Translations under genes and position numbers: made by a program
In this document: positions 23,173 through 34,610 of the stretch, piece by piece
Layout of the letters: every line of letters starts with the position of its first letter
Position numbering within the stretch: the first letter of the stretch is position 1
The notes under the pieces: model-generated
Told to the model about the DNA's origin: nothing
Databases searched by the model: none
What the model saw: only the letters and a program-made list of their open reading frames with translations
DNA from: Haliotis asinina
Lineage: Eukaryota; Mollusca; Gastropoda; Lepetellida; Haliotidae
NCBI RefSeq assembly: GCF_037392515.1
Contig: NC_090295.1
Location: 22,236,501 to 22,300,500, forward strand
DNA: 64,000 nucleotides
Reading direction: 5' to 3'

Positions 23173-23754
23173 ATGGTTTTTTCCACTTTTAAGAAAAAGA
23201 TTGGTTTGTTTTTCATTACAAATATGTGCCATAAGTCTAATTTATGTGAATCAATCGAAAGGGTTTTTTTTCAAGTAAATTCCAGCCCGCTTTTTAAAAG
23301 TTTCTGAGATTTCAAATCTGATAAATGATTTCTAGCTATACTATCAATAGTTGCTAGGGTTCACTCAATTCTGCTCACTTAACATAAAGTTGCCATTTCA
23401 AGATAATAGAGAACAAGTTATTTCACCTTTTGAAATTGTTTCCAAATTGGCAGCATAGGAAATATAATAATTATTGTTATCATATTTTCTGATCTTTGTT
23501 CTGGTATATGTTTCTTCAAGTTCTATTAAATCTTGATCCGGAATATCCCATTTATCACCATGGTGCGTAGTCTTACACGACCGCGGTGGAAATGGCTCTG
23601 TTGGCTTTTTATGGGAGCAGAATCACCTTCGCCCTCATCACCATCTCTTTCAGTTGACATGACTTAGCTGTCTTTTTAATCATCTATCTATTAAGCTAAC
23701 TATAGGCTCTTCTGGTTAGAGTACAATATATCATAGACACTTTTCTTCCCATTC

Positions 23755-23840
23755 TGCGAGCCCATTTTCTGGTAACCCCCGCCGTGATATTGCTGGAATA
23801 TTGCTAAAAGCGGCGTAAAACTAAAACTCACCCACTCCCA
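23755..23840 (+). repeat. SINE family 1, 3' part
   Basis: gcgagcccattttctggtaa, gatattgctggaatattgct and gcggcgtaaaactaaaactc. Confidence 0.85.
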
Positions 23841-25125
23841 TTCTGCTACTTCAATCTATTGTAAGCAAATGGGAGATAACTCAGTTTCTCGTTTTCTTTG
23901 TGCTGGAGTGACAGAAATCCAAGCTCAAATGTCATGTTGTATCTTTTTTCAATTATAATTTTCATTATTTACTGTTATATACGCTTCAGTTGTCTGTTTT
24001 TCAATATTTTATAGAATTTTCTGGATTTATTTTGAGGTAGAAAAAACAGTTGAAAAATACCATTTTCACAATTTTGCACCAAAACGCCACTTTGCATCAA
24101 CATCCAAAGGAAGGACTCTTTATATATTGTTTACAACTATTGTAAATGATACAAACACAAAAGCATTTCTGTACCAACATCCTTTTAGGTTCAGTGATTT
24201 TTTTTCACTAATTTACTGGACTATGTGGCCAAGATGTTTGTTGAAAAGCACAACAATGACCACGACAACGAACACAGATCTGTCGACGACCACTACAACG
24301 AACTTGACAATGACCATGATGCTAACACTGCAACGACTTCGACTGTGGTATGCGTAGCAATTCAGTGTTCATTGTTGACATGTCAGTTGAAGAGTTACGC
24401 CCCCTGGGCGTGCCAGGATCCCATGATCGTTGGTCTGGACACTTTAGGATTAAGATTTGTTGGCGAGATCGGATGGTTAAAATTCTGACCTTGTCTTTTG
24501 TGTATTTACGTCTCTGATGTTGAAATGTTGCCCCCTTTGCATACGGACTCGTTATTAGTCTAGAATATCATAATTTTTATTAATAGTACATTTCTATGGT
24601 GTTATTTCCATATGGTAGCATGCTCAAACTGCTTGTTATGCGCGAAAAGATTCATAGTCACATGACCCATCCTACGAGTACCCCTGGATGATCAGGGAAG
24701 AGAGGCAATTTTGAACAAACCTACTCGCCCAAGGTGAGACATGTATCATAAGTGCTTCGTTGTGAGGCAGGACCGGTCATAGAAACTCTCAGGAGTCAAG
24801 CTGCCAAACAATGTCACCCATCAAGGGACACTCCGTGCCCAACGCTGCCCAGTCACCTGAATTGCTACAGTGTAAAGCAACATTCGGGCAGTTCCAGGTC
24901 GTCCTGGAATCGAAGAAGATTCCAAATGGTTTGGGTGCTGTGCCCAGGAGGAATCTGAACCATCATTCTATCCATGGAAAGCTTGTGCTGCCTTTTTCTA
25001 TATAGCCGTGCTTGACATTCAGGTACGAAATGTAAGATGTCACCATAGCGTCCCACAGAGCATACGTGCATGCCTTGTGTCGGCATGGAAATAGTGTACA
25101 CACATGTATTAACCAATGAAAACAT
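23841..25125. other. Intergenic DNA
   Basis: Nothing firm. An Asn/Asp/His-rich frame at 24225-24350 is noted among the rejected items. Confidence 0.4.
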
Positions 25126-25134
25126 ACACTCATG

Positions 25135-25211
25135 TGAATATCATTGTTTTATTATTTCAGATTATAAATCCCAGTTTCCGAAATGACTCCAGCCACATCT
25201 TTACGCGTACC
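25135..25211 (-). other. Terminal 3'UTR exon of copy B
   Basis: On the minus strand the acceptor GTTCTTCTTCAG precedes a block similar to the terminal exons of copies A and C, with AATAAA at 25153-25148. Confidence 0.5.
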
Positions 25212-25384
25212 CTGAAGAAGAACATCGTCATTATTTTTTATCAGTTTGTTTAGCTATGTTTTTGTTTGTACCTCAGGTCGAATGGAGTTAAGCATAAATG
25301 GGAATTAGTGAATTTCTGTTATATTCACCGTGTTCAAGAACATAGTCAGCTAAGCCCTGTTATTTGTGTGAATGAGGGATACAT

Positions 25385-25620
25385 CGTGGGGTTTTTTTTG
25401 TTTAACTCCGCATTCAGCAATATTCCAGTTATATGGTGGCGGTCTGTAAATAATCGAGTCTGGAACGGTGATCAACAGCATGAGCATCGATCTACGCAAT
25501 TGGGACACGATGAGATGTCAGCGAACCTGACCACCCAATCCCTTTAGTCGCCCGTTATGAAACGGATGGGTTACTTAAGATCGATTGTAACCAGGACCTA
25601 CACGGGTCCGGCCAGTATTA
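25385..25620 (-). repeat. SINE family 2 within the 3'UTR intron of copy B
   Basis: Inverted: ccgcattcagcaatattcca, gatcaacagcatgagcatcg and cctgaccacccaatcccttt are recognisable. Confidence 0.85.
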
Positions 25621-25826
25621 GTCAGGTTGATGGTTGATATTATCAGCAATGCCGCACACCATTAGGGCACGATGACACGCAATTCAAGTACGTGAGCCAG
25701 TCTGACGCTGTTGTCTCTTTCATTCAAATTACCTGTAAGCACTTTTATCTACAAAATTACATATTTTAACACTTTTTACGGTGTTATTGGTGAATATCGA
25801 TGGCTTTTCAGTACCTCCTCCATGTT

Positions 25827-26956
25827 TCAGCCATGGTGTCCATGTCCGTGACCGTGCCCATGACCGTGACCGTGACCGTGACCGTGACCGTGCCCATGAC
25901 CGTGACCATGTCCGTGCCCGTGTCCGTGACCGTGCCCATGTCCTTGTCCGTGACCGTGACCGTGACCGTGACCGTGCCCATGACCGTGACCATGGCCGTG
26001 ACCGTGCCCGTGCCCGTGCCCGTGCCCGTGTCCGTGACCATGACCATGGCCGTGACCGTGACTGTGACCATGAGCTTCACTAAGAGTCACGAAAACAACT
26101 GCAACTAAAATAACACAATATTTATAGCATTACAATGTCCACTGGCCTAATAATGATCTTCAAAAACTTAGCTTCAACTAATGTCAGATAGTAGAGCAAT
26201 ATGATTTGTGTCTTGGACACTGCCATACAGGTGTGTTCTTGTTGGTAGAGTATAGAACAATTTTAAGAAATTAAACCCTTGATTAGAATAATCGCTTACA
26301 GAAAATTTAAACGATATTACTGGTAACTGTTCACAACTTATACACAACTTGTACACAACGCCCACAATATGCATTATCAGCATTATTTGGTGGGTTTGGT
26401 TTTGCAACGCTTCTTCAACAGTAAATCAGTGTCCGTTCAATGAGGGTGGGAAAACCCCAAGTAATATGTTTCCTAACCATGTACCTACAAAAGTGGGGGC
26501 GCTCGGGCAGTCTAGTGGTTAAAGAGTTCACTTGACCCACCTAAGTCCACATCGGTACAATGAGTGGAGTCCATTTCTGGTGTCCCTCGCCGTGATGTTG
26601 CTGGAATATTGCTAAAGGCGGCGTAAAACCATACTCACTCACTCACCTACAATACTGGCGAAGGTAACAGCCCGGATATGGTGCTGGCAAGGAAATGCAC
26701 ATAATCGGGGAGTTCCGAACTAACGATATCACCGAATCCACCTAAGGGACGCAACTCTGCATAGTTGCTTGGCCAACACATGCCCTGTCAGTTGAAGCAG
26801 AAAGTAAAAATATCTTAAAGGGGCTAAGTAGTATACCTCAATGTGTGATGGCCAGTGAATGTAACGAAACGGAATAATCCCTAACTATATTACCAAAACG
26901 CCAGAAAGCTTCAACTCACCAAGTGCTAAACATAGCATCACTGTAATGCTCTTCAT
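25827..26956 (-). CDS. Secreted poly(His-Gly) protein, copy B
   Basis: CDS is complement of 26920-26956 plus 25827-26104 (GTGAGT donor, TTATTTTAG acceptor), 104 aa. Exon 1 codes MKSITVMLCLAL, then VAVVFVTLSEA in exon 2, a signal peptide like copy A, followed by HGHSHG and a His-Gly array to HHG and TGA. Two positions break the alternation: Ser in the third dipeptide and one Gln (HGQGHG). Gly codons here include GGG and GGC as well as GGT/GGA, so the array has its own substitution history. A mature N-terminus E-A-H would again be an ATCUN pattern. It lies on the opposite strand between A and C. A donor-like GAG then GTACTG lies 15 nt after the stop. Confidence 0.85.
26491..26646 (+). repeat. 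SINE family 1, antisense in intron 1 of copy B
   Basis: gcagtctagtggttaaagag, ccatttctggtgtccctcgc and gcggcgtaaaaccatactca. Confidence 0.9.
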
Positions 26957-27014
26957 CTTCGTGTTGACGTCTTGAAGTAGAACGTACTGATGACACGCTT
27001 GCGTCTCAGATTTC

Positions 27015-27022
27015 CTTTTATA
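27015..27022 (-). promoter_or_regulatory. TATA box of poly(His-Gly) gene B
   Basis: TATAAAAG on the minus strand 66 bp before the ATG, preceded by tttgtttgtacaaaac as in copy C (tttgtttgtacgaaac). Confidence 0.75.
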
Positions 27023-27179
27023 GTTTTGTACAAACAAAAATAGCAAATCACAGTGAGTTTTTATCTAAGTTATAAGACGCCCACGGTGTCGTTGGTCAGT
27101 TGGAAAGACGTTGTGGAGTTAATCGGCTTATGTAGTAGTGAGCCTGCTGATAACTTAGTTAATCCGCCAACTTGCAGGA

Positions 27180-28340
27180 TCCTAACATATGCACGATAGG
27201 GGCGCTGTTTAGTTTGTTATGCGCCCCAAACACGATTTATTTACACATATTTGTTGCAGGTTCTTTGTTTTGATAAAGAGAAAACCATTTTAGCCAACAG
27301 GCAGTTCGAGACGAAATTATTCCTCCAATAAGCAGAACGAATCGAAATGCAAATGATGTATCGTTTGTAGTTTCTTGGGGTAGAACAACCTTCATTTACT
27401 AAAGTGGATGTTTTTGTTTCAGAAAAAAACTACTATTAAAAAATGTAATTCTTGAACAGGCTTTACTTTAATGTATTTGAAAAAAACAAAACAAAAAAAC
27501 TTGACAGTAAAAGGACAGTAAAACCAACTAGAATATCACAGATACGAATATAAAACTACTATGTGACTCTAAACCAGCGTAATTACAGAAACAATACAAT
27601 ATATAAATAGGCTACACGCTGCCAACAGTTGAAGGTAGATCACATTACAGGGACCATGGCGACTTACAGAAATTTTAGCCTGAGTGGCCCCTAGCTGGGT
27701 TCACGCCATCCCTCCAGAGGTTACTAAGTATTGACAATCTAGCCAATCTGAATTATGATATATAATGCCATGTATACTACAGTTACGTATGAATTTTAAG
27801 TAAGTTTTGGGATTTACGTACCCTCCTGTATACGTAGAACCATGACGGTACATTTATATTCATTGTACTCGAGTTAAGGATTAGGATTTTTACTGGACAT
27901 TTCTGTTCGGGAATCTATGACCCCAGAAAAGAGGAACAAAACTTTTCTTGATACAAACAAGCCAAGTATTTCAGGCTTAACACTGAAGAATATCCATTGC
28001 CGAAATTATATGTGTACTGTATGTTCGGAAGGAATGTAGAGTGTAAGTAAAATTTATTTTTATTTCAAGAAACTCATAACAAAATCAATATTTGTTCTCT
28101 CCGTCTTAATTGTGCATTTATAGTATTTTAGATATTGTATTTTACATCGTTAATTTTCCAGTCGTGTAACATGACGAGAAATTAATAAATATCAACTCGA
28201 TCAAGACATACGTTTGTTTAAATCACAGAGGTTGTCGGTTTATGTGGTTTCACAGTGATACAAATGGCATAACGTGTCACCTTTTCATTCAGTGTACATG
28301 TTCAGGGCTGATATGAAATATAACAGAGCTCTTACAGTGA
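27180..28340. other. Intergenic DNA between copies B and C
   Basis: AT-rich with A-tracts; no gene supported. Confidence 0.4.
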
Positions 28341-28345
28341 ATACA

Positions 28346-28562
28346 TTACGATCCTGCACACGTGGTCACCACATAAATAAATCTCACACCTACAACGAGG
28401 ATTATCTGCACAACTCACTGACCATCAACTCAGTGGGTGTTGTCCTAGTTTGATTACCTCATAAACGTCATTCTTATTGATTGTCAATCAACACCATGGG
28501 TGTCTTTTCGTCTTAAAAACTCACCATGATCTTGTACTTTTGTTTGTACGAAACTATAAAAG
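28346..28562 (+). promoter_or_regulatory. Conserved promoter module of poly(His-Gly) gene C
   Basis: TATAAAAG at 28555-28562, 72 bp before the ATG, in acgaaactataaaaga. The block ttacgatcctgcacacgtgg then tcaccacat matches gene A upstream. Confidence 0.75.
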
Positions 28563-28626
28563 ACAATCTGCGACCCAAGCGTACCATCAGTATAATAGTA
28601 GTCTAATTCAAGACGTCCATACCAAC

Positions 28627-29494
28627 ATGAACAACATAACACTGATACTATGCCTTGCACTTGGTGAGTGAATGGGTTTTGTCGTACTGGTATTATTGCT
28701 CGGTAATACTGGTAATATTGGTAATATTGGTAATATTGGTAATATTGTTTCGTTTCGTGAACTCCAGTGGTAGTATAGTTTTTCTTCGTTTCGTTAACTT
28801 CTCTACCACACCACAGTGACACATAATACTTTAAGATACTTCTTCTACACGCATGTAAGTGACAATTTGTCTTTCTTTAGGTACGTATATGGGTCGTGTT
28901 GTACATTCCATGTTGTTCTTTTTTTCGTTTCGTATCTATGCGTCTCTTCGATTTCGTTTACCATCAGTGGACATATATGCATATGTTCCCATGTAAATAT
29001 AATTGGCTAAGTTTGAGGCATAATCATTCTTCGTGCAGAGTTATCTCCCTTTAGAGTATCAGAGTCATGCATTATCGTGGTTCAAACACCTCAATCCAAG
29101 AAGTTCTATTCCTCCTTTCTGTATTGAAATCAACTTCAAATCAAATTGCTGTCATAACTTCAGTCACTGCATTTAATCCCAAAAATGTGTTACTTTAGCT
29201 GCAGTTATCTTCGTGACTCTGAGTGAGGGTCATGGACACGGTCACGGTCATGGACACGGTCATGGACACGGTCACGGTCATGGACACGGTCATGGACACG
29301 GTCACGGTCATGGACACGGTCACGGTCATGGACACGGTCATGGACACGGACACGGTCATGGACACGGTCACGGTCACGGTCATGGACACGGTCACGGTCA
29401 CGGTCATGGACACGGTCATGGTCACGGTCACGGTCACGGTCACGGTCACGGTCACGGACATGGACATGGTCATGGACACGGTCACCACGGTTAA
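28627..29494 (+). CDS. Secreted poly(His-Gly) protein, copy C
   Basis: CDS joins 28627-28663 and 29199-29494 (GTGAGT donor, TACTTTAG acceptor), 110 aa. Signal peptide MNNITLILCLAL then AAVIFVTLSEG; the remainder is about 42 His-Gly dipeptides ending HHG and TAA. Gly codons are GGT/GGA and His codons CAT/CAC, with no amino-acid change anywhere in the array. The intron starts with five ggtaatatt-type 9-bp units and carries ttcgtttcgttaactt phrases that reappear, expanded, upstream of copy D. An AAAG then GTATGG donor lies just after the stop. Confidence 0.87.
28690..28746 (+). repeat. 9-bp repeats in intron 1 of copy C
   Basis: ggtaatact then ggtaatattggtaatatt-type units, about five in a row. 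Confidence 0.85.
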
Positions 29495-30027
29495 AAGAAT
29501 GGAAAGGTATGGTAATGTAGTGTATTGTCACTATACTCAATGTAAATATAAATGTGTTTCCAACAGTCAGAACTACTGATCCCGAATACATTTGATTGTC
29601 GGTAGTGGATTACTGAAACGATGACCAGGCCACATGTTCGCTAGATAGCGTGTTCTGGTGCCTATATAGCTTGATGTGTTGCTAACTATATCAGCCACTG
29701 GTTTATCCAACGCTGTGCTCTTGCTGCAAGACATTGCTAGATGAGGCGCAAAACATCATCATTCTTTCACAATATACCCCTTGGATTTCACTCTATCATT
29801 ATGTCTGAAAAGGTTTAAAGTTTAATGCAAACCGCAGTACGATGGCTACCATTTGTTGAGGTAGTGGTCAAAGCGTTCGCTCATTCACAGTTGATCCAGT
29901 AAACACTCGACTACATGATTCTCCGTCATATAGGTGTACCACTACTACTGGTAATGATATGCTGAAAATTTCTATAGCGTTTGATCCAATCACTGTGTGG
30001 GTGCTCTAAGTCAGTCATCAGTAGTTC

Positions 30028-30190
30028 ACTCCGCTGTCAGTAGCCTAGTGGTTAAAGCGTTCGCTCTTCATGTCAAAGGCTCGGATTCGATTTCCCACAT
30101 GGGAACAATGTGTAAAACCGTTTCTGGTGTCCCTTTGTTAACATAGCTGGAGTATTGCTGAAAGCGGCGTAAAAGCATACTCACTCACTT
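30028..30190 (+). repeat. SINE family 1 in the 3'UTR intron of copy C
   Basis: gtagcctagtggttaaagcg, tcggattcgatttcccacat and gcggcgtaaaagcatactca. Confidence 0.9.
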
Positions 30191-30299
30191 CAGTGGAAAT
30201 GAGCTACATGCAAACTTGAATGAGGTATAGAAACACATATAAGCAAATGTGAAGCGACGTTATAATAAGGCTGACGATTTGTTGTGTTTTGTTTTTCAG

Positions 30300-30375
30300 A
30301 TGTGGTGTGAATCTCTGGTCGACGCTGTTTGGGAACTTGCGGGAATTCATTTTGAATTAAAATGTAATGATATTC
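30300..30375 (+). other. Terminal 3'UTR exon of copy C
   Basis: Follows GTTTTGTTTTTCAG; shares with the copy A exon the order ggtgtga/gggtgac, ctctggtc/ctttggtc, tgggaac/tgggaaac, gggaattc and a late taaaatg. The poly(A) signal is the variant ATTAAA at 30356-30361. Confidence 0.55.
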
Positions 30376-30725
30376 AGAAGAGTGTTTGTTTCGTTGACAA
30401 ATACACATATCGTGGTTCCATGCAAACGGTACACTTGGCAAGCATGCGCAGTGGAGCCGAAAGAAGTCACCACTCGAAGGAACAGTGAATATGCTTGTGA
30501 ATTATGGGATGGTTGTACCGTGTAACAAAGGAAACGTTGAGAAACTCCAGTTAGAAGCTGCCAGAATAGTTACGGGTCTTCCGAGAGATACCTCACGACA
30601 ATTTCTATACAAATGTAAGACAAGAAAATTTTACCAAAATGTTTTCCTTACGCTTTCATGTATAGCGATGATTTGATAGCGTTCAATAACCATGAACCAA
30701 CCAATTACCTTCCACTGATTTACCG

Positions 30726-30872
30726 GGCCTGAGGTAGCCTAGTGGTTGCTCGTCACGCTGGCGGTCCGGGTTCGATTAACCTCATAGGTAAATGTGTGAA
30801 ACCTCCCGCCATGATATTGCTTGAATATTGCTAAAGGGGGCGTGAAATTCAACTCACCCACTCACTCCACTG
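30726..30872 (+). repeat. SINE family 1
   Basis: gaggtagcctagtggttgct, ggtccgggttcgattaacct, catgatattgcttgaatatt and caactcacccactcac. Confidence 0.9.
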
Positions 30873-31316
30873 ACTTACCCAGATGAACCTGAAATTAAGG
30901 AAGATTCGAACTAACGATGTATCCGGACACGTCTAAGGGACGCAACTCAGCATAATTGCCTGGACAACGCATGTTCCATGTACCCAGATGAACTTTGAAA
31001 TAAGGAAACAAGTGAGACCGCTTTAACTATTTCTTATTTAGATCAATGCATAAAGACCATTCAAAGTGACAAAAAATATCTCCACGGGTCTGTATGACAA
31101 AGGGGATGGTTTCAAATGCCCAGTAGTGTTTGCAACCAAATTCCGATGTTTGTCACGTGGTTAGAAAAATACAAGTGAAACACTTTCCTTTCATATCGGG
31201 CAATAATTCCAACAGTACAAGCCTTTGGCGATTACATTTCTTTTCAGGTGCAAGAGAGCTTACTCCTTTTACCAAGATTTAATAGAGCGACACTTGCCCA
31301 GGGCCTAGATTTTCGA

Positions 31317-31393
31317 AGCTCTCGTAGCTCTAAGATAGTCGTAAGTGCCATACTTTAATAATACCTTACGACTATCTTAGTGCTAAGAGAGCT
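31317..31393. repeat. 29-bp inverted repeat (hairpin, MITE-like)
   Basis: Left arm 31317-31345 (agctctcgtagctctaagat...) pairs with right arm 31365-31393 with 27 of 29 positions complementary; spacer 19 bp. Similar palindromes built on ctaagatagtcgtaag are, from memory, dispersed in mollusc genomes. Confidence 0.85.
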
Positions 31394-31399
31394 TGAAAA

Positions 31400-33270
31400 A
31401 AGGTTACAACATTCCAGGCCTCAGTAAGGTTTTCTAAATTACTTTTTTTCATATTCTGGTACCATGTGTTTCCAAATTATTTCAGGTGGTACAGTTGACT
31501 GGATTTTGTATTTGCTTTATGACGGGTGCCACCGGTGGGGCAGGATACGGTCTCCTTTTCGCGAACACCTGGTATCATCAATATTTCACAGTGATTCATA
31601 AACACATGCTCTGTCATCGTATCGCATGGTGACAATCACTGTATTGTCTGGTCCAGACTATAATTGTTTACAAATGACATCGTACAGCTACCATACTGCT
31701 GAGACAAATATATGCTCACACTTGTACACTAGACTCTGCTTTAGACACTGTTTTCCCATGAATGTGAAAACGGTTTTGTCGCTTTTTTTGCATTTGTCAC
31801 TTTTAGCTACATTTGTCGGACTTTGATTTATATTTCTCACAACTTGTTCACTTAAACCATACTGCTTCACTGTTCCTTTGAGGTTTTAAAAAAATCACAA
31901 GCTCCAATTGTACACATTAATACATTTTCCAAAAAAATACGTTGTTCTCTCATAACAATGACCAATAACAATTAGTACGACATGCATGGTACTGTAAATA
32001 ATACATCCAATGTAATGAGATATAATATATCACCAGTTACTGAGAAGTTATAAATGTTAGACTGAATCTGAATGCCTGATTGTGGCAACAGGGAAGATTT
32101 ATTCTAGACATATTTGTAGCTTTATCTCAGAGGAATGTTTGAAGAAAACGTGTCAAGACAGAAACATTACTGAAGAGAAATTCTGGTCAAGATTGTTTCA
32201 TAGGTCTAACATGTTTGGGAACCTGTAAGAATGGCTAATGAATGTATGCACAGTCAGTCTCATGATATGGAGTATAGGTTATTCCAAATGCTGTTACAAA
32301 TTTTCTCTTGGCTTTACTGTGAGTCTCATTTCATCTCTCTGGTCTTAGGGTAAACTTTAACAATTTACTGGTGATACTAAGTCGAGCTGAGGGAGGGAAA
32401 TCATCGGGTTTCGATAATATTCCAGTTGATATTTTTCGTCATTACCCCTATCCCTTAGTCTGGAGATGACGACCCGAGAGACCCTTTGTCTTATCGCTGC
32501 ATCACACTTGATAGTGCATCATTTCGTTACAATCAATCATTTGTCGTTGATTGGTTGATATAGGATCTCAGTGTTGTGTATCCATTTCCTGTTGTAGTTA
32601 CAGAAGTTGTTTTTGGCGATTTCGTGTATAAATGCAAACAGAACATTTTACAAGTTGGCAGTTAACTGGTAGTTAAAGTAACATCTTACGCAAGTAATGA
32701 CGTACTTTCAAGCTGAATTTTGCCAGTGAATTTCATGTGAATTGTAATATATCTCTCTATGTGAGAAAAACACTAGCGCCGCTTAGAAACTTGTCGTTTC
32801 GTCGCTTGTCCTTTAACTGAAAGAATTAAATTTTACTTTTACTGTAAAGATTTTACTGAAGATGAGTCTCATGTTTTGTTGTAATGTCCTTGCATGCTGA
32901 TGAACAATTGCAACTTGCACTTATCTGTTTAGTACCATGTTAAGGCGATACGTGAATGAATAGCTCTTTATCTCTTGGATAATTACTATCTTAGGCCTTA
33001 AATATCAGCGTTAGTCCAAGATAACGGCCGTTATTGAACAGGCGTGAAATCCGATATCATCAAAGGTTTGTTTACGCATTCTGTGAACAGTAAAGAACAT
33101 TTTATTCTCTAAAATCCCACCTACGGTCATACATAAGAATGCACTGATGCAGTTTAATATAATTATACAGTCGAAATGACAGATACTAGAGTAGTTAAAT
33201 GAATTATTATTATAGCACAATTCCTTTTCAATTTTGTCAGTATATGCTCTAAACTTGCGACATAAATTTG
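31400..33270. other. Intergenic DNA
   Basis: No supported gene or repeat. Confidence 0.4.
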
Positions 33271-33299
33271 GTGTTCTCTGTTTCAGTAAAGGCCTGCGG

Positions 33300-33435
33300 G
33301 TATTTCATGAAATCCCTGAGCTAATATTTCAGTAATATTATGAAATCCATGGGAATTTCAGGGAATCCATGAAATCCTTGGGAGTCACAGTGGTTTCACG
33401 AAATCACATATATAGGGATTACGTGAAATCTCTGG
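33300..33435. repeat. Degenerate tttcatgaaatcc repeats
   Basis: At least six imperfect copies of a (t)ttcatgaaatcc motif. The core tttcatgaaa is itself palindromic. Confidence 0.7.
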
Positions 33436-33642
33436 TTTCCCTGTATTATGCTCTTGTTGGGTGATTGCTATCATTTAAAAACACAATTCTGAGCACATAT
33501 ATAAATACATGTATATTTCAAAATACGAACACTAATATTACAAGGAGAATCCGTTTGTAAAATGCGTTTATCTCCTTGTGCAGCTCACTACATCGCTGGG
33601 ACCTCCGAAATGCCAGCATTCCGTCTCATACTCCAAAGGGAT

Positions 33643-33722
33643 GGGAGGGTAGCCTAGGTCTTTGCTCTTCACGCCGAGGGTATATATTGCTAATAAAGGT
33701 ATAAAATCAACTCACTCACTTT
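33643..33722 (+). repeat. SINE family 1, internally deleted
   Basis: gagggtagcctagg, ttcacgccgagggtatat, then taaaatcaactcactcac. Confidence 0.65.
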
Positions 33723-33892
33723 CGAAGCTTTCCGCCTAATACAAAGTCCAAAATAAAGTCTGGACTCTAACTGGTACTGAATCTCCGTGCTCACTGGGGC
33801 TAATTCAACGTAAACGGAGTTAGAGACGCCATTTAATTTGAATTAACTGAGTGCAGCGTAAAACTAAACTCACTCACTCTTGTGAAAGGCAT

Positions 33893-34065
33893 CTAGCGGG
33901 ATCGAGTGGTCAGGCTCGCTGCCTTGGTTGATGTCACGTCATTGCAACCCAAAGACGTATAGTTCGATGCTGAAGTCGTTGTTCACTGGAGTGTTTGGTC
34001 CAGAATCCATTGTTTACAAACCACTGCCATATAGCCGAGATATCATTGAGTGCGGCGTTCACCGG
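33893..34065 (+). repeat. SINE family 2, 5'-truncated
   Basis: gggatcgagtggtcaggctc, ttggtccagaatccattgtt and gccgagatatcattgagtgc. Confidence 0.8.
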
Positions 34066-34069
34066 CACA

Positions 34070-34560
34070 ATGACATTTGTAACTTCACCAAACTGGGACT
34101 TTGTCGTGCACAAAGAGAACTGGAGCTTTCTCTCGTGTGGTTACATTGTTGTGGAATATCTCGTTTTGTTAACTTTAGTGATAATATATGTTATTCATCG
34201 TTCCGTTAACTTCAGTGGTCAAGCAATGGCGTGTTACTTCGCCAAATTGGGACTTTGTCTTGCACTGCGAGAGCTAAAGCTGTGTTGCCTATTGGTAACA
34301 TTTTTGGGGATTATTTCCTTCGTTATCTTCAATGACAACATGTTTTTTCTTCGTTTCGTTAACTTCACTGGCACGGTGAGACTTTGTCGTGCACAAAGAG
34401 AATTGGAACTTTTTTATAGTATTGGTAATATGGTTAGGGATTTTGTAGTTTCGTTAACTTCAGTGGTGATATTGTATTTCAGCGTTTCGTTAACTGCACT
34501 GGCACAATGGCATGTGATGCTTCCCCATAGTGGGACTTTCCCTTGGACTAAGAGAGTTAA
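34070..34560 (+). repeat. Diverged tandem repeat upstream of copy D
   Basis: Units carry a gttaacttcagtgg-type phrase (34168, 34205, 34358, 34453, 34489) and a ggactttgtcgtgcacaaag-type phrase (near 34097, 34250, 34379). The first phrase also occurs in intron 1 of copy C, tying this array to the gene family. Confidence 0.75.
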
Positions 34561-34610
34561 AACTTTCTGACGCATTGGTAATACGTGAAGATCGTTGCTT
34601 CATTCCATTT

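Noticed and set aside
24225..24360. Asn/Asp/His-rich frame considered as a fifth poly(His-Gly) relative
   Set aside because: No Gly alternation, no signal-peptide remnant and no matching promoter or terminal exon; probably a decayed simple repeat.
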